Both the position numbers and the translations under genes were made by a program. Source: Proteobacteria bacterium UBA6921 (lineage in GTDB: Bacteria > Pseudomonadota > Gammaproteobacteria > SG8-11). From it: 21,940 nucleotides of DNA. The notes under the pieces are model-generated. The model had not been told where the DNA came from. It saw only the letters and a list, made by a program, of their open reading frames with translations, and did not search any database. Shown piece after piece: positions 13,678-20,923 of the stretch (positions within the stretch are counted from its first letter, which is position 1; each line of letters starts with the position of its first letter). Location of the stretch: NCBI GenBank assembly GCA_002450895.1, contig DKAR01000083.1, forward strand, positions 163-22,102, given 5' to 3'.

Positions 13678-15297
13678 ATGCACCACTCGTCATGTCCGTG
13701 GTTGTTGTTACCTGTTTTATTGCTTCCAGTTGGCATAGCCCACGCCCTGCAGCAAGGCGAAATTGATCCGGTTTTTGGCAACACCATTCAAGGCGTCCAA
13801 ACCAATTTTGATACGAGCGCGACGACGGGCACGAAGTCCAGCGATGAAGCCCTATCGATGTTGTTGCGCGATGACGGTGGTGTTGTGGTTGTCGGGCGAA
13901 CGGACAGCTCTAGCGGCGATGTGTTACGCATCGCCCACTATCAGTCCAATGGAAGCCTGGATACGGGATTCTGTGGAACTGGTTTAAAAAGCGTCGAAAC
14001 GAACTTGTTCGGCTTTCATGTTGCAATGGTCCTTCCTGACGGAAAAATTCTCGTTGCGGGATCCGATGACGACAGCGGCGCGCTCGATGGACAGTTCATC
14101 ATCCAGCGTTACTTGGCCGACGGAACGCCGGATACATCGTTCAGCGGCGACGGCGAGTTTTCCGACAACCTGACCAGCGGGAGTGATCGCTTTACCGCGC
14201 TCACCGTTCAAAGCGACGGAAAAATTATTGCGGTCGGATCGAGCTCCATCGGAAGCCCGGCGACCAACGTTGTGGTTTACCGTCTCAACGACGACGGCAC
14301 CCCGGACAACAGCTTCAATGGCACCGGTCACATCTCAGTTTCGGCGGGCACCGGCGCCAGCGAATTGCTGACGTCCGGCGCGGTGGCAATTACTCCAGAT
14401 AACAATATCCTGGTCGGCGGCGGCGTCGACAGCGCGGGACTCCAGGCCTTCTTCCTGTTGCGCCTCACATCATCAGGTGCGGTGGATACAAGTTTCAGCG
14501 CGACTGGATTCAAGACCTACACGACGACCGCATCCGGTCAGTTTCTGCGCTTCTACATCAATGCGTTGGCAATCGAGTCGACCGGCCGCATCACGGCGGG
14601 TGGTTACGTTTACCACCTTGTGTACAGCAATAGCGCAGAGAGCAACAACCCCGCGTTGTTTCGCACCGATGCGTCAGGCACGCTGGACACCGGCTTTGGC
14701 AGCATTCTGCAAATTACCAGCAGCCCGCCCAAGTACAAGACCAGTGCTTACATCAATTCGCTGATGGTACTGGCTGACGGCTCGGTCATTGCGGTGGGTC
14801 ATCAGGAGACAAGCCCTTCGGGCACGGCACCGACCAATTTTCAGACGTTTCTCGCCTACACCGGTGGCGGCAGTTTCATTGATGGAACCTCCGGATTTGA
14901 TGGCAACGGCGCGCAAGGCGGTGGGCTTTGGAACAGCGTGCTACCCATGGTCGGCACGAATGCGATGTTCGCCACCGGCACTGCGGTGACCAGCTACACC
15001 GACACGTTCGGCAATCCCTCCATTAACCGGGATTTTCTGACTGTCCGCATCGATCTGGGAACGTTGGACACCAACAACGCCGTCGGCGGCGCAGGAAGCC
15101 ATGGGGCGGGCGCGACCTTGGCAACTTTGGCGTGCAACAGCGGGAGCAACGGTGGCGGTTCCGGAAGCGGCTCAACTGGCGGAACATCGAGCACGAGCAG
15201 TGGCGGCGGCGGTGGCCTGTGGACGATGGGTACACTCTGCATCTTCGCACTCGCGGGATTCGCATTGCGCGTCGGCATTCGAGCGCGAAAAGCCTGA
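13678..15297 (+). CDS. Exported delta-60 repeat (propeller-like) protein with GlyGly-CTERM-like tail
   Basis: A 539-residue exported protein. The signal peptide (residues 1-23, ending IAHA) is followed by about six copies of the delta-60 repeat, with alternating halves: DGTPDTSFSGDG-type loops (also NGSLDTGFCGTG, DGTPDNSFNGTG, SGAVDTSFSATG) and PDGKILVAG / SDGKIIAVG strands. Such repeats build beta-propeller-like surface domains in proteobacteria. After about residue 475 comes a Ser/Gly-rich linker (SGSTGGTSSTSSGGGGG), a hydrophobic helix (LWTMGTLCIFALAGFALRVG) and a basic end (IRARKA). This resembles a GlyGly-CTERM tail, the substrate signal of rhombosortase, rather than the Cys-containing tails of the proteins at 3436 and 6441. 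No rhomboid protease gene is in the window. AAGGGG precedes the ATG by seven bases. The ligand or partner is unknown. Confidence 0.8.
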   Translation: MHHSSCPWLLLPVLLLPVGIAHALQQGEIDPVFGNTIQGVQTNFDTSATTGTKSSDEALSMLLRDDGGVVVVGRTDSSSGDVLRIAHYQSNGSLDTGFCGTGLKSVETNLFGFHVAMVLPDGKILVAGSDDDSGALDGQFIIQRYLADGTPDTSFSGDGEFSDNLTSGSDRFTALTVQSDGKIIAVGSSSIGSPATNVVVYRLNDDGTPDNSFNGTGHISVSAGTGASELLTSGAVAITPDNNILVGGGVDSAGLQAFFLLRLTSSGAVDTSFSATGFKTYTTTASGQFLRFYINALAIESTGRITAGGYVYHLVYSNSAESNNPALFRTDASGTLDTGFGSILQITSSPPKYKTSAYINSLMVLADGSVIAVGHQETSPSGTAPTNFQTFLAYTGGGSFIDGTSGFDGNGAQGGGLWNSVLPMVGTNAMFATGTAVTSYTDTFGNPSINRDFLTVRIDLGTLDTNNAVGGAGSHGAGATLATLACNSGSNGGGSGSGSTGGTSSTSSGGGGGLWTMGTLCIFALAGFALRVGIRARKA

Positions 15298-15330
15298 ATT
15301 CACGCTATGCAACGGAACTCTGATAGGAAA

Positions 15331-15379
15331 TGGTGGGCCCGCTAGGACTTGAACCTAGGACCAAGGGATTATGAGTCGC
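15331..15379 (-). pseudogene. 3' half of tRNA-Ile2(CAT): likely attachment site of an integrated element
   Basis: Read on the minus strand, the sequence gives GACTCATAATC (anticodon CAT at 15371-15373), TCCCT, TGGTC, then a perfect T-arm (CTAGG, TTCAAGT, CCTAG), the acceptor strand CGGGCCC, A and CCA. It matches the 3' half of proteobacterial tRNA-Ile2, whose CAT anticodon becomes lysidine-modified. There is no D-arm and no GGGCCCG 5' acceptor strand beyond 15380. The residual 5' anticodon stem (GGCGA) even mismatches TCCCT at one base, so identity probably ends inside the anticodon stem. A half-tRNA of this kind is the usual mark of tyrosine-recombinase integration. It is not a functional tRNA gene. 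Confidence 0.8.
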
Positions 15380-15385
15380 CGGCCA

Positions 15386-15845
15386 ACTGTCTATGTTAAT
15401 GATAGTTAAGGATAATGTGTGTTTGTCCTTGTTAGGCAACAAACGCCGCCACATCAATAGTTTGAACCAGTTTTCCGGAGTATGGCGAAGCTGAGCGCTG
15501 TACCTGTGGTGTACCTGAGAAATTCAGCGACACAAGTTGAATGCAGCAGTTACAGCGCCGTGCACACCCGCCAATCTTGCCGCGATTCGCGCAACACAGC
15601 TTCGACACGATGATAGCGATGAAGATGCTCGCCACGCATCTATTTACGAGCACAATCTCGCCAAATTCGCGTTTGCAGATACAACCACCGGGGTGGTCAT
15701 TCGCGTCTGGCATCGCCGAGAAGACCGGGCCGACGACAAGCAATAGGTTCAGGCAGCGCGAGGGTACTTGCAAACGGTTGGGCCTCTTCTTCAACGACCA
15801 CGAGTGACGTCATAATTTAGCGTTCCGGATCGCATGGAGGCACCA
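15386..15845. other. Gene-poor island end next to the half-tRNA
   Basis: About 460 bases without a gene I can support. A 120-codon minus-strand frame (15432-15794) is open but has no ribosome-binding site or family resemblance I recognise. GTACCTG occurs twice, at 15500-15506 and 15511-15517, four bases apart, which could be a recombinase or accessory-protein site near the element end, or chance. CATAAT at 15811-15816 is a possible -10 box for the next gene, without a good -35. Confidence 0.4.
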
Positions 15846-17591
15846 ATGATTGCGAAACTGCTGACCGAAAAAACCGTTCGCCGGATTGCGGGCGCAACGT
15901 ACTTCAACCGCGGCGAGGAATACTTCCACGCCGGTTGCGTGCACGCATTAAAGGACCGCAATGGACGCGTCACCGCCTCGGTGCAGGGCAACTACGACTA
16001 CGACGTGGCGTTGTGGGATGACGGTGGCACGCTCGAATTCTCCTGCACTTGCCCGTTGCACGAGGGCGACGGCGACTTCTGCAAGCACTGCGTCGCGACC
16101 GCGCTGGCGTGGTTGCGCCGGCCGGCGGGCAAGAGCAAGAGCGCCAAGACCGGCGTGACCGAGGCTGAGGTTCGCCATTACTTGCTGAACCAGAAAAAGG
16201 AAGTGCTCGCCGATCTGCTGCTGGATTGGGCGCACGACGACGAACGCCTGTGGAACCGGCTGGAACTGCATGCGGCCGAGGCGGGCGGAAAAACAGTCAA
16301 CATCGACACCTACCGCGAACTCATCGACCGCGCGATGCGCGTGCGCGGCTACGTCGATTATCGAGCGGCGTACGGTTTCGTCCACGGCATGCGGCCGGCC
16401 ATCGACGCACTGGACGCATTGCTGACGCCGCGACAGGCGGCAGCGCTGATGGAGCTGTGCGAATACGCGATTGCGGCGGCCGGACGCGCGCTCGAACACA
16501 TGGACGACTCCGACGGCCACATGAGTGGCGTGTTCGACCGGCTGCGCGACCTGCACCTGGGCGCCTGCGTCATGGCGAAACCCGATCCGGAAGCGTTGGC
16601 GCAACGGCTGTTCAATTTGGAAACGGCCGACGAGTGGGATGTCTTTTACGGCGCGGCCCGCACCTATGCCCGCGCGCTGGGTAAACGCGGTCTCGCCCGC
16701 TACCGCGCACTCGCGGAAACCGAGTGGAACAAGATCAAACCGCTTACGCCCGCCCACCCGCAATCCGGCCACGACCAGAAACGCTCGCACATCACCGGCA
16801 TCATGCAAACGCTGGCGGAACTGAGCGGCGACGTCGAGGCGCAAGTCGATATCATCAAGCCCGACTTGTCACATTCCTACGCGTACCTGCGCATCGCGCA
16901 GCTCTACAGCGACGCCAAACAGCGCGATCGCGCGCTGGACTGGGCCGAGCGCGGACTGAAAGCATTCGCCGACCGGCCCGACGACCGGCTGGAGGATTTC
17001 GTCGCCGCGGAATACCGGCGCCGTAAGCGTCACGACGAGGCCGTCGCGTTGACGTGGAAGCAATTCGACCGGAATAGCTGCCTTTCCGCGTACGAGAAGC
17101 TCAAGTCCTTCGCACAAAGCGCACGGCAGTGGCCGGTTTGGCGGGAACGCGCGCTGGAAACGATTCGCCGCGAGGCGGAAACACAACGTGCAAAATACGC
17201 GGCGACGCGTTGGCCCGGCGTGGCCGACCACTCGTTGCTGGTGGAAATTCACTTGTCGGAGAAAGACGCGGACGCCGCGTGGCGCGAAGCAAACAACGGC
17301 GGCTGCACGCGTGATCTGTGGCTTACTCTCGCCCAGCGGCGCGAAGCGGATCAGCCGCAAGACGCCCTCGCCGTGTATCGCCGGTTAATCGAACCGATCG
17401 TGAACGAAAAAAACAACACGTCCTACCAGCGCGCTGCCGAGTTGCTACGCAAAGTTCGCACGTTGATGAACAAGTCAGGGCAGGGCGCGGAATTTGCGCA
17501 ATATCTCGCGACGCTGCGCGCCACGCACAAACCAAAACGCAACTTCATCGCGCTGCTGGATGGCATTTCGAACATCGCGACGGCACGATGA
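15846..17591 (+). CDS. SWIM zinc-finger domain protein
   Basis: A 581-residue cytoplasmic protein. The SWIM zinc finger CxCx(9)CxH is clear: Cys67, Cys69, Cys79 and His81 in FSCTCPLHEGDGDFCKHCVA. It is preceded by the usual N-terminal segment (RRIAGATYFNRGEEYF, then the V-A-L strand). SWIM fingers bind DNA or protein partners. The rest (about 100-581) is mostly helical with TPR-like pairs (AYLRIAQLYSDAKQRDRALDWAERGL; LWLTLAQRREADQPQDALAVYRRL), as in large SWIM proteins of unknown function. I prefer the ATG at 15846 because GGAGG ends five bases upstream; the in-frame ATG at 15834 overlaps that box. The G+C-rich codons resemble the chromosome on the left more than the AT-rich genes on the right. 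No partner gene is adjacent, and the physiological role is not known. Confidence 0.83.
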   Translation: MIAKLLTEKTVRRIAGATYFNRGEEYFHAGCVHALKDRNGRVTASVQGNYDYDVALWDDGGTLEFSCTCPLHEGDGDFCKHCVATALAWLRRPAGKSKSAKTGVTEAEVRHYLLNQKKEVLADLLLDWAHDDERLWNRLELHAAEAGGKTVNIDTYRELIDRAMRVRGYVDYRAAYGFVHGMRPAIDALDALLTPRQAAALMELCEYAIAAAGRALEHMDDSDGHMSGVFDRLRDLHLGACVMAKPDPEALAQRLFNLETADEWDVFYGAARTYARALGKRGLARYRALAETEWNKIKPLTPAHPQSGHDQKRSHITGIMQTLAELSGDVEAQVDIIKPDLSHSYAYLRIAQLYSDAKQRDRALDWAERGLKAFADRPDDRLEDFVAAEYRRRKRHDEAVALTWKQFDRNSCLSAYEKLKSFAQSARQWPVWRERALETIRREAETQRAKYAATRWPGVADHSLLVEIHLSEKDADAAWREANNGGCTRDLWLTLAQRREADQPQDALAVYRRLIEPIVNEKNNTSYQRAAELLRKVRTLMNKSGQGAEFAQYLATLRATHKPKRNFIALLDGISNIATAR

Positions 17592-17823
17592 CCATCTCGC
17601 TTTCGCCGCGATGGCTGAGAGCCGCGCCATCGGCATCGCGAGTCGGTAGTCGCGGAAGTTGTCCGGCGAAATTCCGGCTGATGGAGCCACGCGATGCTGC
17701 ACGACATTGCGAAAGAGGGCGGCCATTTTTTTCCGTACTCACGCGGCAAAGTGAACGGCACGCCCTGGTGGACCTCGTAGCATTGCGCTCCGCGATCGCA
17801 ACATTACTTCAATTCCGAGGTGG
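17592..17823. other. Intergenic region after the SWIM gene
   Basis: With the control region that follows, about 340 bases separate the SWIM stop from hipB. I see no supported gene. A 28-codon frame at 17694-17780 (MLHDIAKEGGHFFPYSRG...) looks protein-like but has no recognisable family, so it may be a remnant or chance. Confidence 0.4.
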
Positions 17824-17872
17824 TCTGCACTTTAAAGCAGACTAACGCATTTAGTCTGCTTTAAAGTGCAGA
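17824..17872. repeat. Perfect 22-bp inverted repeat upstream of hipB
   Basis: The arm at 17824-17845 (TCTGCACTTTAAAGCAGACTAA) is the exact reverse complement of 17851-17872, with a 5-nt centre CGCAT. Each arm contains TTTAAAGCAGA. On RNA it would be a long stem followed by TTTT, so it could also end transcription from the SWIM gene. As DNA it is a likely binding site for the HipB-type regulator. Confidence 0.75.
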
Positions 17873-17874
17873 TT

Positions 17875-17950
17875 TTGCTTGCCTGTCCTCAAAGTCATCT
17901 ATATGCTGTTTAAAGCAGAATAACCCTATTAATGGACTTTAAACCGCAGA
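17875..17950 (+). promoter_or_regulatory. Candidate hipBA promoter and additional operator copies
   Basis: A third TTTAAAGCAGA lies at 17909-17919 and a split version (TTTAAA, CC, GCAGA) at 17938-17950, both in the direction of the first arm of the inverted repeat. TATATG at 17900-17905 is a possible -10 box; the best upstream partner, TTGCTT at 17875-17880, has a 19-base spacer, so the promoter call is weak. The copy at 17909 lies where a repressor would block the start site. Confidence 0.45.
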
Positions 17951-18291
17951 TGGCCAAGATTAACACGCTGATAACAGCACCCCCGTACCCTGTCGAACAG
18001 GCGCTCAAGCACTTGGGCGCGAACCTGCGCACGGCAAGGCTGCGCCGCAATCTGACCATCCAGGAAGCCGCCGAGAAGATCGGCACCGGCCCTCGCCCGG
18101 TCTCGGACGCCGAGAAAGGCAAGACATCGACGAGCGCCGCAGTCTACATCGCACTGCTGTGGGCCTATGACCTCTTAACGCCGATGGACGCGATCGCCGA
18201 CCCGGCAACTGACACGGAAGGCCTTGCGCGTTCGCCGCGACGCGAGCGAGCGCGCGCGAGTAAACCACAGGAGCTCGATAGTGACTTCTGA
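17932..18291 (+). CDS. hipB: HipB-like antitoxin / XRE-family DNA-binding protein
   Basis: A 119-residue helix-turn-helix protein, the likely antitoxin and autoregulator of the kinase gene behind it. The XRE/HipB fold covers about residues 28-85: LGANLRTARLRRNLTIQEAAEKIG with the recognition region RPVSDAEKGK, then AVYIALLWAYDLL. The C-terminal tail is Arg-rich and acidic at the end (SPRRERARASKPQELDSDF) and may contact HipA. The first ATG is at 17932; another at 17950 is possible, and neither has a good ribosome-binding site. The stop overlaps the hipA start by 11 bases, the coupling usual in toxin-antitoxin operons. The repeated TTTAAAGCAGA sites just upstream are plausible operators. A plain XRE repressor is possible, but the hipA neighbour makes the antitoxin role likely. 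Confidence 0.83.
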   Translation: MDFKPQMAKINTLITAPPYPVEQALKHLGANLRTARLRRNLTIQEAAEKIGTGPRPVSDAEKGKTSTSAAVYIALLWAYDLLTPMDAIADPATDTEGLARSPRRERARASKPQELDSDF

Positions 18292-19555
18292 GTGCTTCGT
18301 CTATATCGCCCTGCCCGGCGAGACGGACTTTGTCACGGCAGGGCGATTCCGCGTCGAAACCGACCGCCATGGCGTTGCGACGGGCCGCTTTGTCTACGGC
18401 AAGAGCTACCTTGCCCGGAGCAATGCGGTGCCAATCGATCCGATCGAACTCAAACTCGCACCAGCGATTTACGAAACCCGATTGCTGAAAGGGATCTTCG
18501 GTGCACTGCGCGATGCAAGTCCCGACTATTGGGGCCGCCGCGTGATTGAGAAGCACGCGGGCTACGCACCACTCGGCGAGATCGAATATCTGCTCTACTC
18601 GCCGGACGACCGGGCTGGCGCGCTCGGTTTTGGCCTCGGACCCGATCCCCCTGCTCCACGACGCCAATTCAACCGGACGATCGACCTGCAAAAACTCCAG
18701 GACTTCGCGGATCGGATCATCGCCGATGAAGACCTGCCTCAGGATGTCGACGCGCAGCAGGTGCAAGAGCTGCTGCTCGAAGGCACGTCGATGGGCGGCG
18801 CACGCCCCAAGGCCGTCGTCGAGGACGGTGGCGCGCTATGGATCGCAAAGTTCAACCGTCCGGATGACAAGTGGAACCACGCAAGAGTCGAGCGCGCGAT
18901 GCTCGTGCTCGCACGGGCCAGCGGCATCCACACAGTCGAGACTAAACTCGCGACGATCGGCGATCGCGACGCACTGCTCGTCAAGCGCTTCGATCGTGAG
19001 GGCGCGACAAACGGCTATCGCCGCGCGCGCATGCTGAGCGCGCTCACATTATTACGGGCGGAAGATACGCATACCGACCGCTCAAAGTGGTCGTACGTGC
19101 TTCTCGCCGAGGAACTGAGGCGCATCAGCGCGAAACCGAAAGAAGACGCGCCCGAATTGTTCAAGCGGATGTGCTTCAACGCGCTCATCAGCAACAGCGA
19201 TGATCACCCGCGCAATCACGCGGTGATCGCGATGGGCAACGAGTGGCGACTATCGCCGGCCTACGACCTGACCCCAAGCCCGCAGATCAGTCTCGAACGT
19301 CGCGATCTCGCGCTTGCTTGTGGCGACATGGGCCGATACGCCCATGCCGACAACCTGCGCTCCCAAAGTCCCCGCTTCCTCGTCAATGCCGACGAGGCGA
19401 AAGCGACCATCGACGCGATGGAGCAAAGCGTGAAAGCGCGCTGGTATGAAATCGCGCGACGCGAGGGCGTCTCCGAGAAAGATTGTGAGGCGATCCGAAG
19501 CGCATTCGCGTATGAGGGGTTTCGGCTGGCGCTCGGGAAACCGCAGGCGTCGTAG
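18281..19555 (+). CDS. hipA: HipA-family serine/threonine kinase toxin
   Basis: A 424-residue HipA-type kinase; E. coli HipA (440 residues) phosphorylates glutamyl-tRNA synthetase and causes persistence. Motifs in order: an N-terminal HipA_N-like domain (VYIALPGE, GRFVYGKSYLA), the glycine-rich loop GTSMGGARPK at 168-177, the ATP-binding lysine in WIAKF (Lys190), VKRFDR at 234-239, the catalytic loop NSDDHPRNHA with Asp307 and Asn312, and YDLTPSP with metal-binding Asp329. All key residues are present, so the kinase looks active. I chose GTG 18281, which encodes MTSECFVYI, because AGGAG lies seven bases upstream and the frame then overlaps the hipB stop by 11 bases. The target may differ from E. 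coli, since HipA relatives modify various substrates. Confidence 0.92.
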   Translation: MTSECFVYIALPGETDFVTAGRFRVETDRHGVATGRFVYGKSYLARSNAVPIDPIELKLAPAIYETRLLKGIFGALRDASPDYWGRRVIEKHAGYAPLGEIEYLLYSPDDRAGALGFGLGPDPPAPRRQFNRTIDLQKLQDFADRIIADEDLPQDVDAQQVQELLLEGTSMGGARPKAVVEDGGALWIAKFNRPDDKWNHARVERAMLVLARASGIHTVETKLATIGDRDALLVKRFDREGATNGYRRARMLSALTLLRAEDTHTDRSKWSYVLLAEELRRISAKPKEDAPELFKRMCFNALISNSDDHPRNHAVIAMGNEWRLSPAYDLTPSPQISLERRDLALACGDMGRYAHADNLRSQSPRFLVNADEAKATIDAMEQSVKARWYEIARREGVSEKDCEAIRSAFAYEGFRLALGKPQAS

Positions 19556-19750
19556 GTTCGCGCGCGCTGTCGTTGCCGATGTGAGCATCTCGGCGGAGTC
19601 TAGGGCGTTCGCAGCCTCGTGTGGAATACTCTGCAGCAACAACAGACGTACGTACGGAAGCATTGCGCTGAGTCGACACCCCTACGACCGCTATTGGCGC
19701 TTCATTGGTCTGGATTCGGCCAATAGCACGCGCTCGCGAATTTTATGAAA

Positions 19751-20014
19751 TTAGCCTACGAACGTCTCAATTGCGTGGAAAAGCGGATGTACAAGTTCAT
19801 TTTTCCAAAGTCCGCTGCGAAAGTAGTAATGGATCAAGTTGCCGTTTACGCTCGATAATAAAAAAGCGTTCCATTCTTTTCGAAAACGTCGAACGATGAT
19901 CTGGCGATTGTTGTGGCACTGAACACTATGTTGCGGTTGTTCCAGGACTGCGTAGCGTGGTTGGTGTGCCACGCATATTTTTCTAAATTTCGTATCTTTA
20001 TCGTGCTGAGCCAT
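19751..20014 (-). CDS. Possible small basic protein at the end of the AT-rich operon
   Basis: An 87-codon frame whose ATG is three bases after the stop of the 211-residue gene, the same tight spacing as between the first two genes of this operon. The product would be basic and rich in His, Gln, Arg and aromatic residues (MAQHDKDTKFRKICVAHQ; EWNAFLLSSVNGNLIHYYF). I recognise no family. The nearest purine-rich stretch (AAGGA) abuts the ATG with no spacer, so translation would depend on coupling. It may be spurious. Confidence 0.28.
   Translation of the reverse strand: MAQHDKDTKFRKICVAHQPRYAVLEQPQHSVQCHNNRQIIVRRFRKEWNAFLLSSVNGNLIHYYFRSGLWKNELVHPLFHAIETFVG
19955..19983 (+). terminator. Candidate intrinsic terminator downstream of hipA
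   Basis: GCGTGG, an 8-base loop and CCACGC form a 6-bp stem followed by ATATTTTTC on the + strand. It would stop transcription from hipBA before it enters the convergent operon. The distance from hipA (400 bases) and the short stem keep this tentative. Confidence 0.35.
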
Positions 20015-20017
20015 TCC

Positions 20018-20653
20018 TTAATTAGCAGGCACTTGGTCCTCGACCGGTATCCGACTGTAATAAGCTGCGATTTTCTCTCGAAGTTCCGATCTTGCAGAAA
20101 CTGACAATTCAAGAATCTTTGATTCTATTGGAGATTGTTTGGGGTTTACTATTTTGTCGCAAACCACCTTTTGCGCGTCTCGAAAATCGATCATCCACGC
20201 ACTAGTAACGATGTTGCCTTCCTTTCTATTCACAGTGTGTCTTCGGAGCAGGGGGTGCTCCGCATAGATAAATAGCTCTTTAAACGCGTATCCAACTCCT
20301 TCTTGCATCCGGCTCGCCCTTTGCTCTTCAGGCAAATTGTTCCACTTGGCAGCGGGAATCGATTTCTCGGGCGCCATTACCCGATTAATTCTTGTCAGAT
20401 CATCTGCGAGAAATTCGTTTTGAAAGAATGTGGGCCGAATGGGAATAAGTGGCGCCACCGAAATTGTTTTTTCGCTAATTGAGCAACACGGTGATAGCAC
20501 CACCGACAACCCAAGATGCCGAACGTCAATTCCAAACAATTGCGGACCATCCGACGTAATCAGTGTTTTTTGTTGCGGGGTTACGATCACGAAACCATTG
20601 ACGACGTCGCCGAATCGTAGAGCCGGGCTTGGTTTGTTTTCGTAATGGGTCAT
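20018..20653 (-). CDS. Hypothetical protein with a VVLSPCCSI motif (third gene of AT-rich operon)
   Basis: A 211-residue soluble protein I cannot assign. It starts with LRFGDVVNGFVIVTP, has a conserved-looking VVLSPCCSISEKTISVAPLIPI at about residues 51-72, a middle part with AEHPLLRRH, and a helical C-terminal half (SVSARSELREKIAAYYSRI). In several uncharacterised phage- and island-borne families I remember a similar arrangement, where a strand leads to S/T-x-x-C-D-I/L and a PL segment. Here the second Cys replaces the Asp; this is a loose resemblance, not an assignment. No signal peptide or membrane segment is visible. It follows the 84-residue gene by 12 bases, so the operon order is TIGR04255 protein, small protein, this protein. 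AT-rich codons distinguish it from the rest of the window. Confidence 0.65.
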   Translation of the reverse strand: MTHYENKPSPALRFGDVVNGFVIVTPQQKTLITSDGPQLFGIDVRHLGLSVVLSPCCSISEKTISVAPLIPIRPTFFQNEFLADDLTRINRVMAPEKSIPAAKWNNLPEEQRASRMQEGVGYAFKELFIYAEHPLLRRHTVNRKEGNIVTSAWMIDFRDAQKVVCDKIVNPKQSPIESKILELSVSARSELREKIAAYYSRIPVEDQVPAN

Positions 20654-20665
20654 TATACGGAACGA

Positions 20666-20920
20666 CTACTCATCATCTTTATAAAAATCGTCTACGTCAT
20701 GGTATCCGATGTTCGCCAATTTCTGTTGGTAGGATCGAAAATCCTTGTTTATCCGTATCTCCGTAATCCCAACAAACTCATTTGCAGATGTAACTAGAAT
20801 CTTGACGATATATTTATCAAATGCGTAGTCGACAACCCGGCAGTCCGATAAGTCTTGATGGCCGCCTGTACCTTGGTTTCGAAGAGAATCGTAGTCTAAT
20901 ATGTCATGGTCGATGCTCAT
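20666..20920 (-). CDS. Small acidic hypothetical protein (second gene of AT-rich operon)
   Basis: An 84-residue acidic protein of unknown family (MSIDHDILDYDSL at the start, DVDDFYKDDE at the end). The middle alternates hydrophobic and polar residues (VVDYAFDKYIVKILVTSANEFVGITEIRI), which suggests a small beta-sheet fold followed by a helix. It starts three bases after the stop of the TIGR04255 gene and ends 12 bases before the next one, so translation is probably coupled. The tight packing, rather than any homology I can see, is the main support for it being a real gene. An adaptor or small-subunit role with its neighbours is possible but not shown. Confidence 0.6.
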   Translation of the reverse strand: MSIDHDILDYDSLRNQGTGGHQDLSDCRVVDYAFDKYIVKILVTSANEFVGITEIRINKDFRSYQQKLANIGYHDVDDFYKDDE

Positions 20921-20923
20921 CGC

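Larger units (their letters stand above)
19556..20017. other. Intergenic region between hipA and the convergent AT-rich operon
   Basis: Roughly 460 bases where base composition drops from G+C-rich to AT-rich. It holds the hairpin at 19955-19983 and a doubtful small minus-strand gene (19751-20014). I see no RNA gene or mobile-element end in it, but the composition change suggests a junction between separately acquired segments. Confidence 0.4.

Noticed and set aside
13434..13787. A 117-codon minus-strand frame between the divergent genes
   Set aside because: It overlaps the signal peptide of the delta-60 protein and has no start context or recognisable sequence.
15432..15794. A 120-codon minus-strand frame beside the half-tRNA, considered as an integrase remnant
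   Set aside because: No integrase motif (R-H-x-x-R...Y) is visible, it is Cys-rich with no ribosome-binding site, and nothing else supports it being coding.
15948..16844. A 298-codon minus-strand open frame antisense to the SWIM gene
   Set aside because: The opposite strand carries a clear SWIM finger and a good ribosome-binding site; the antisense product is low-complexity Arg/Val/Gln and unrecognisable.
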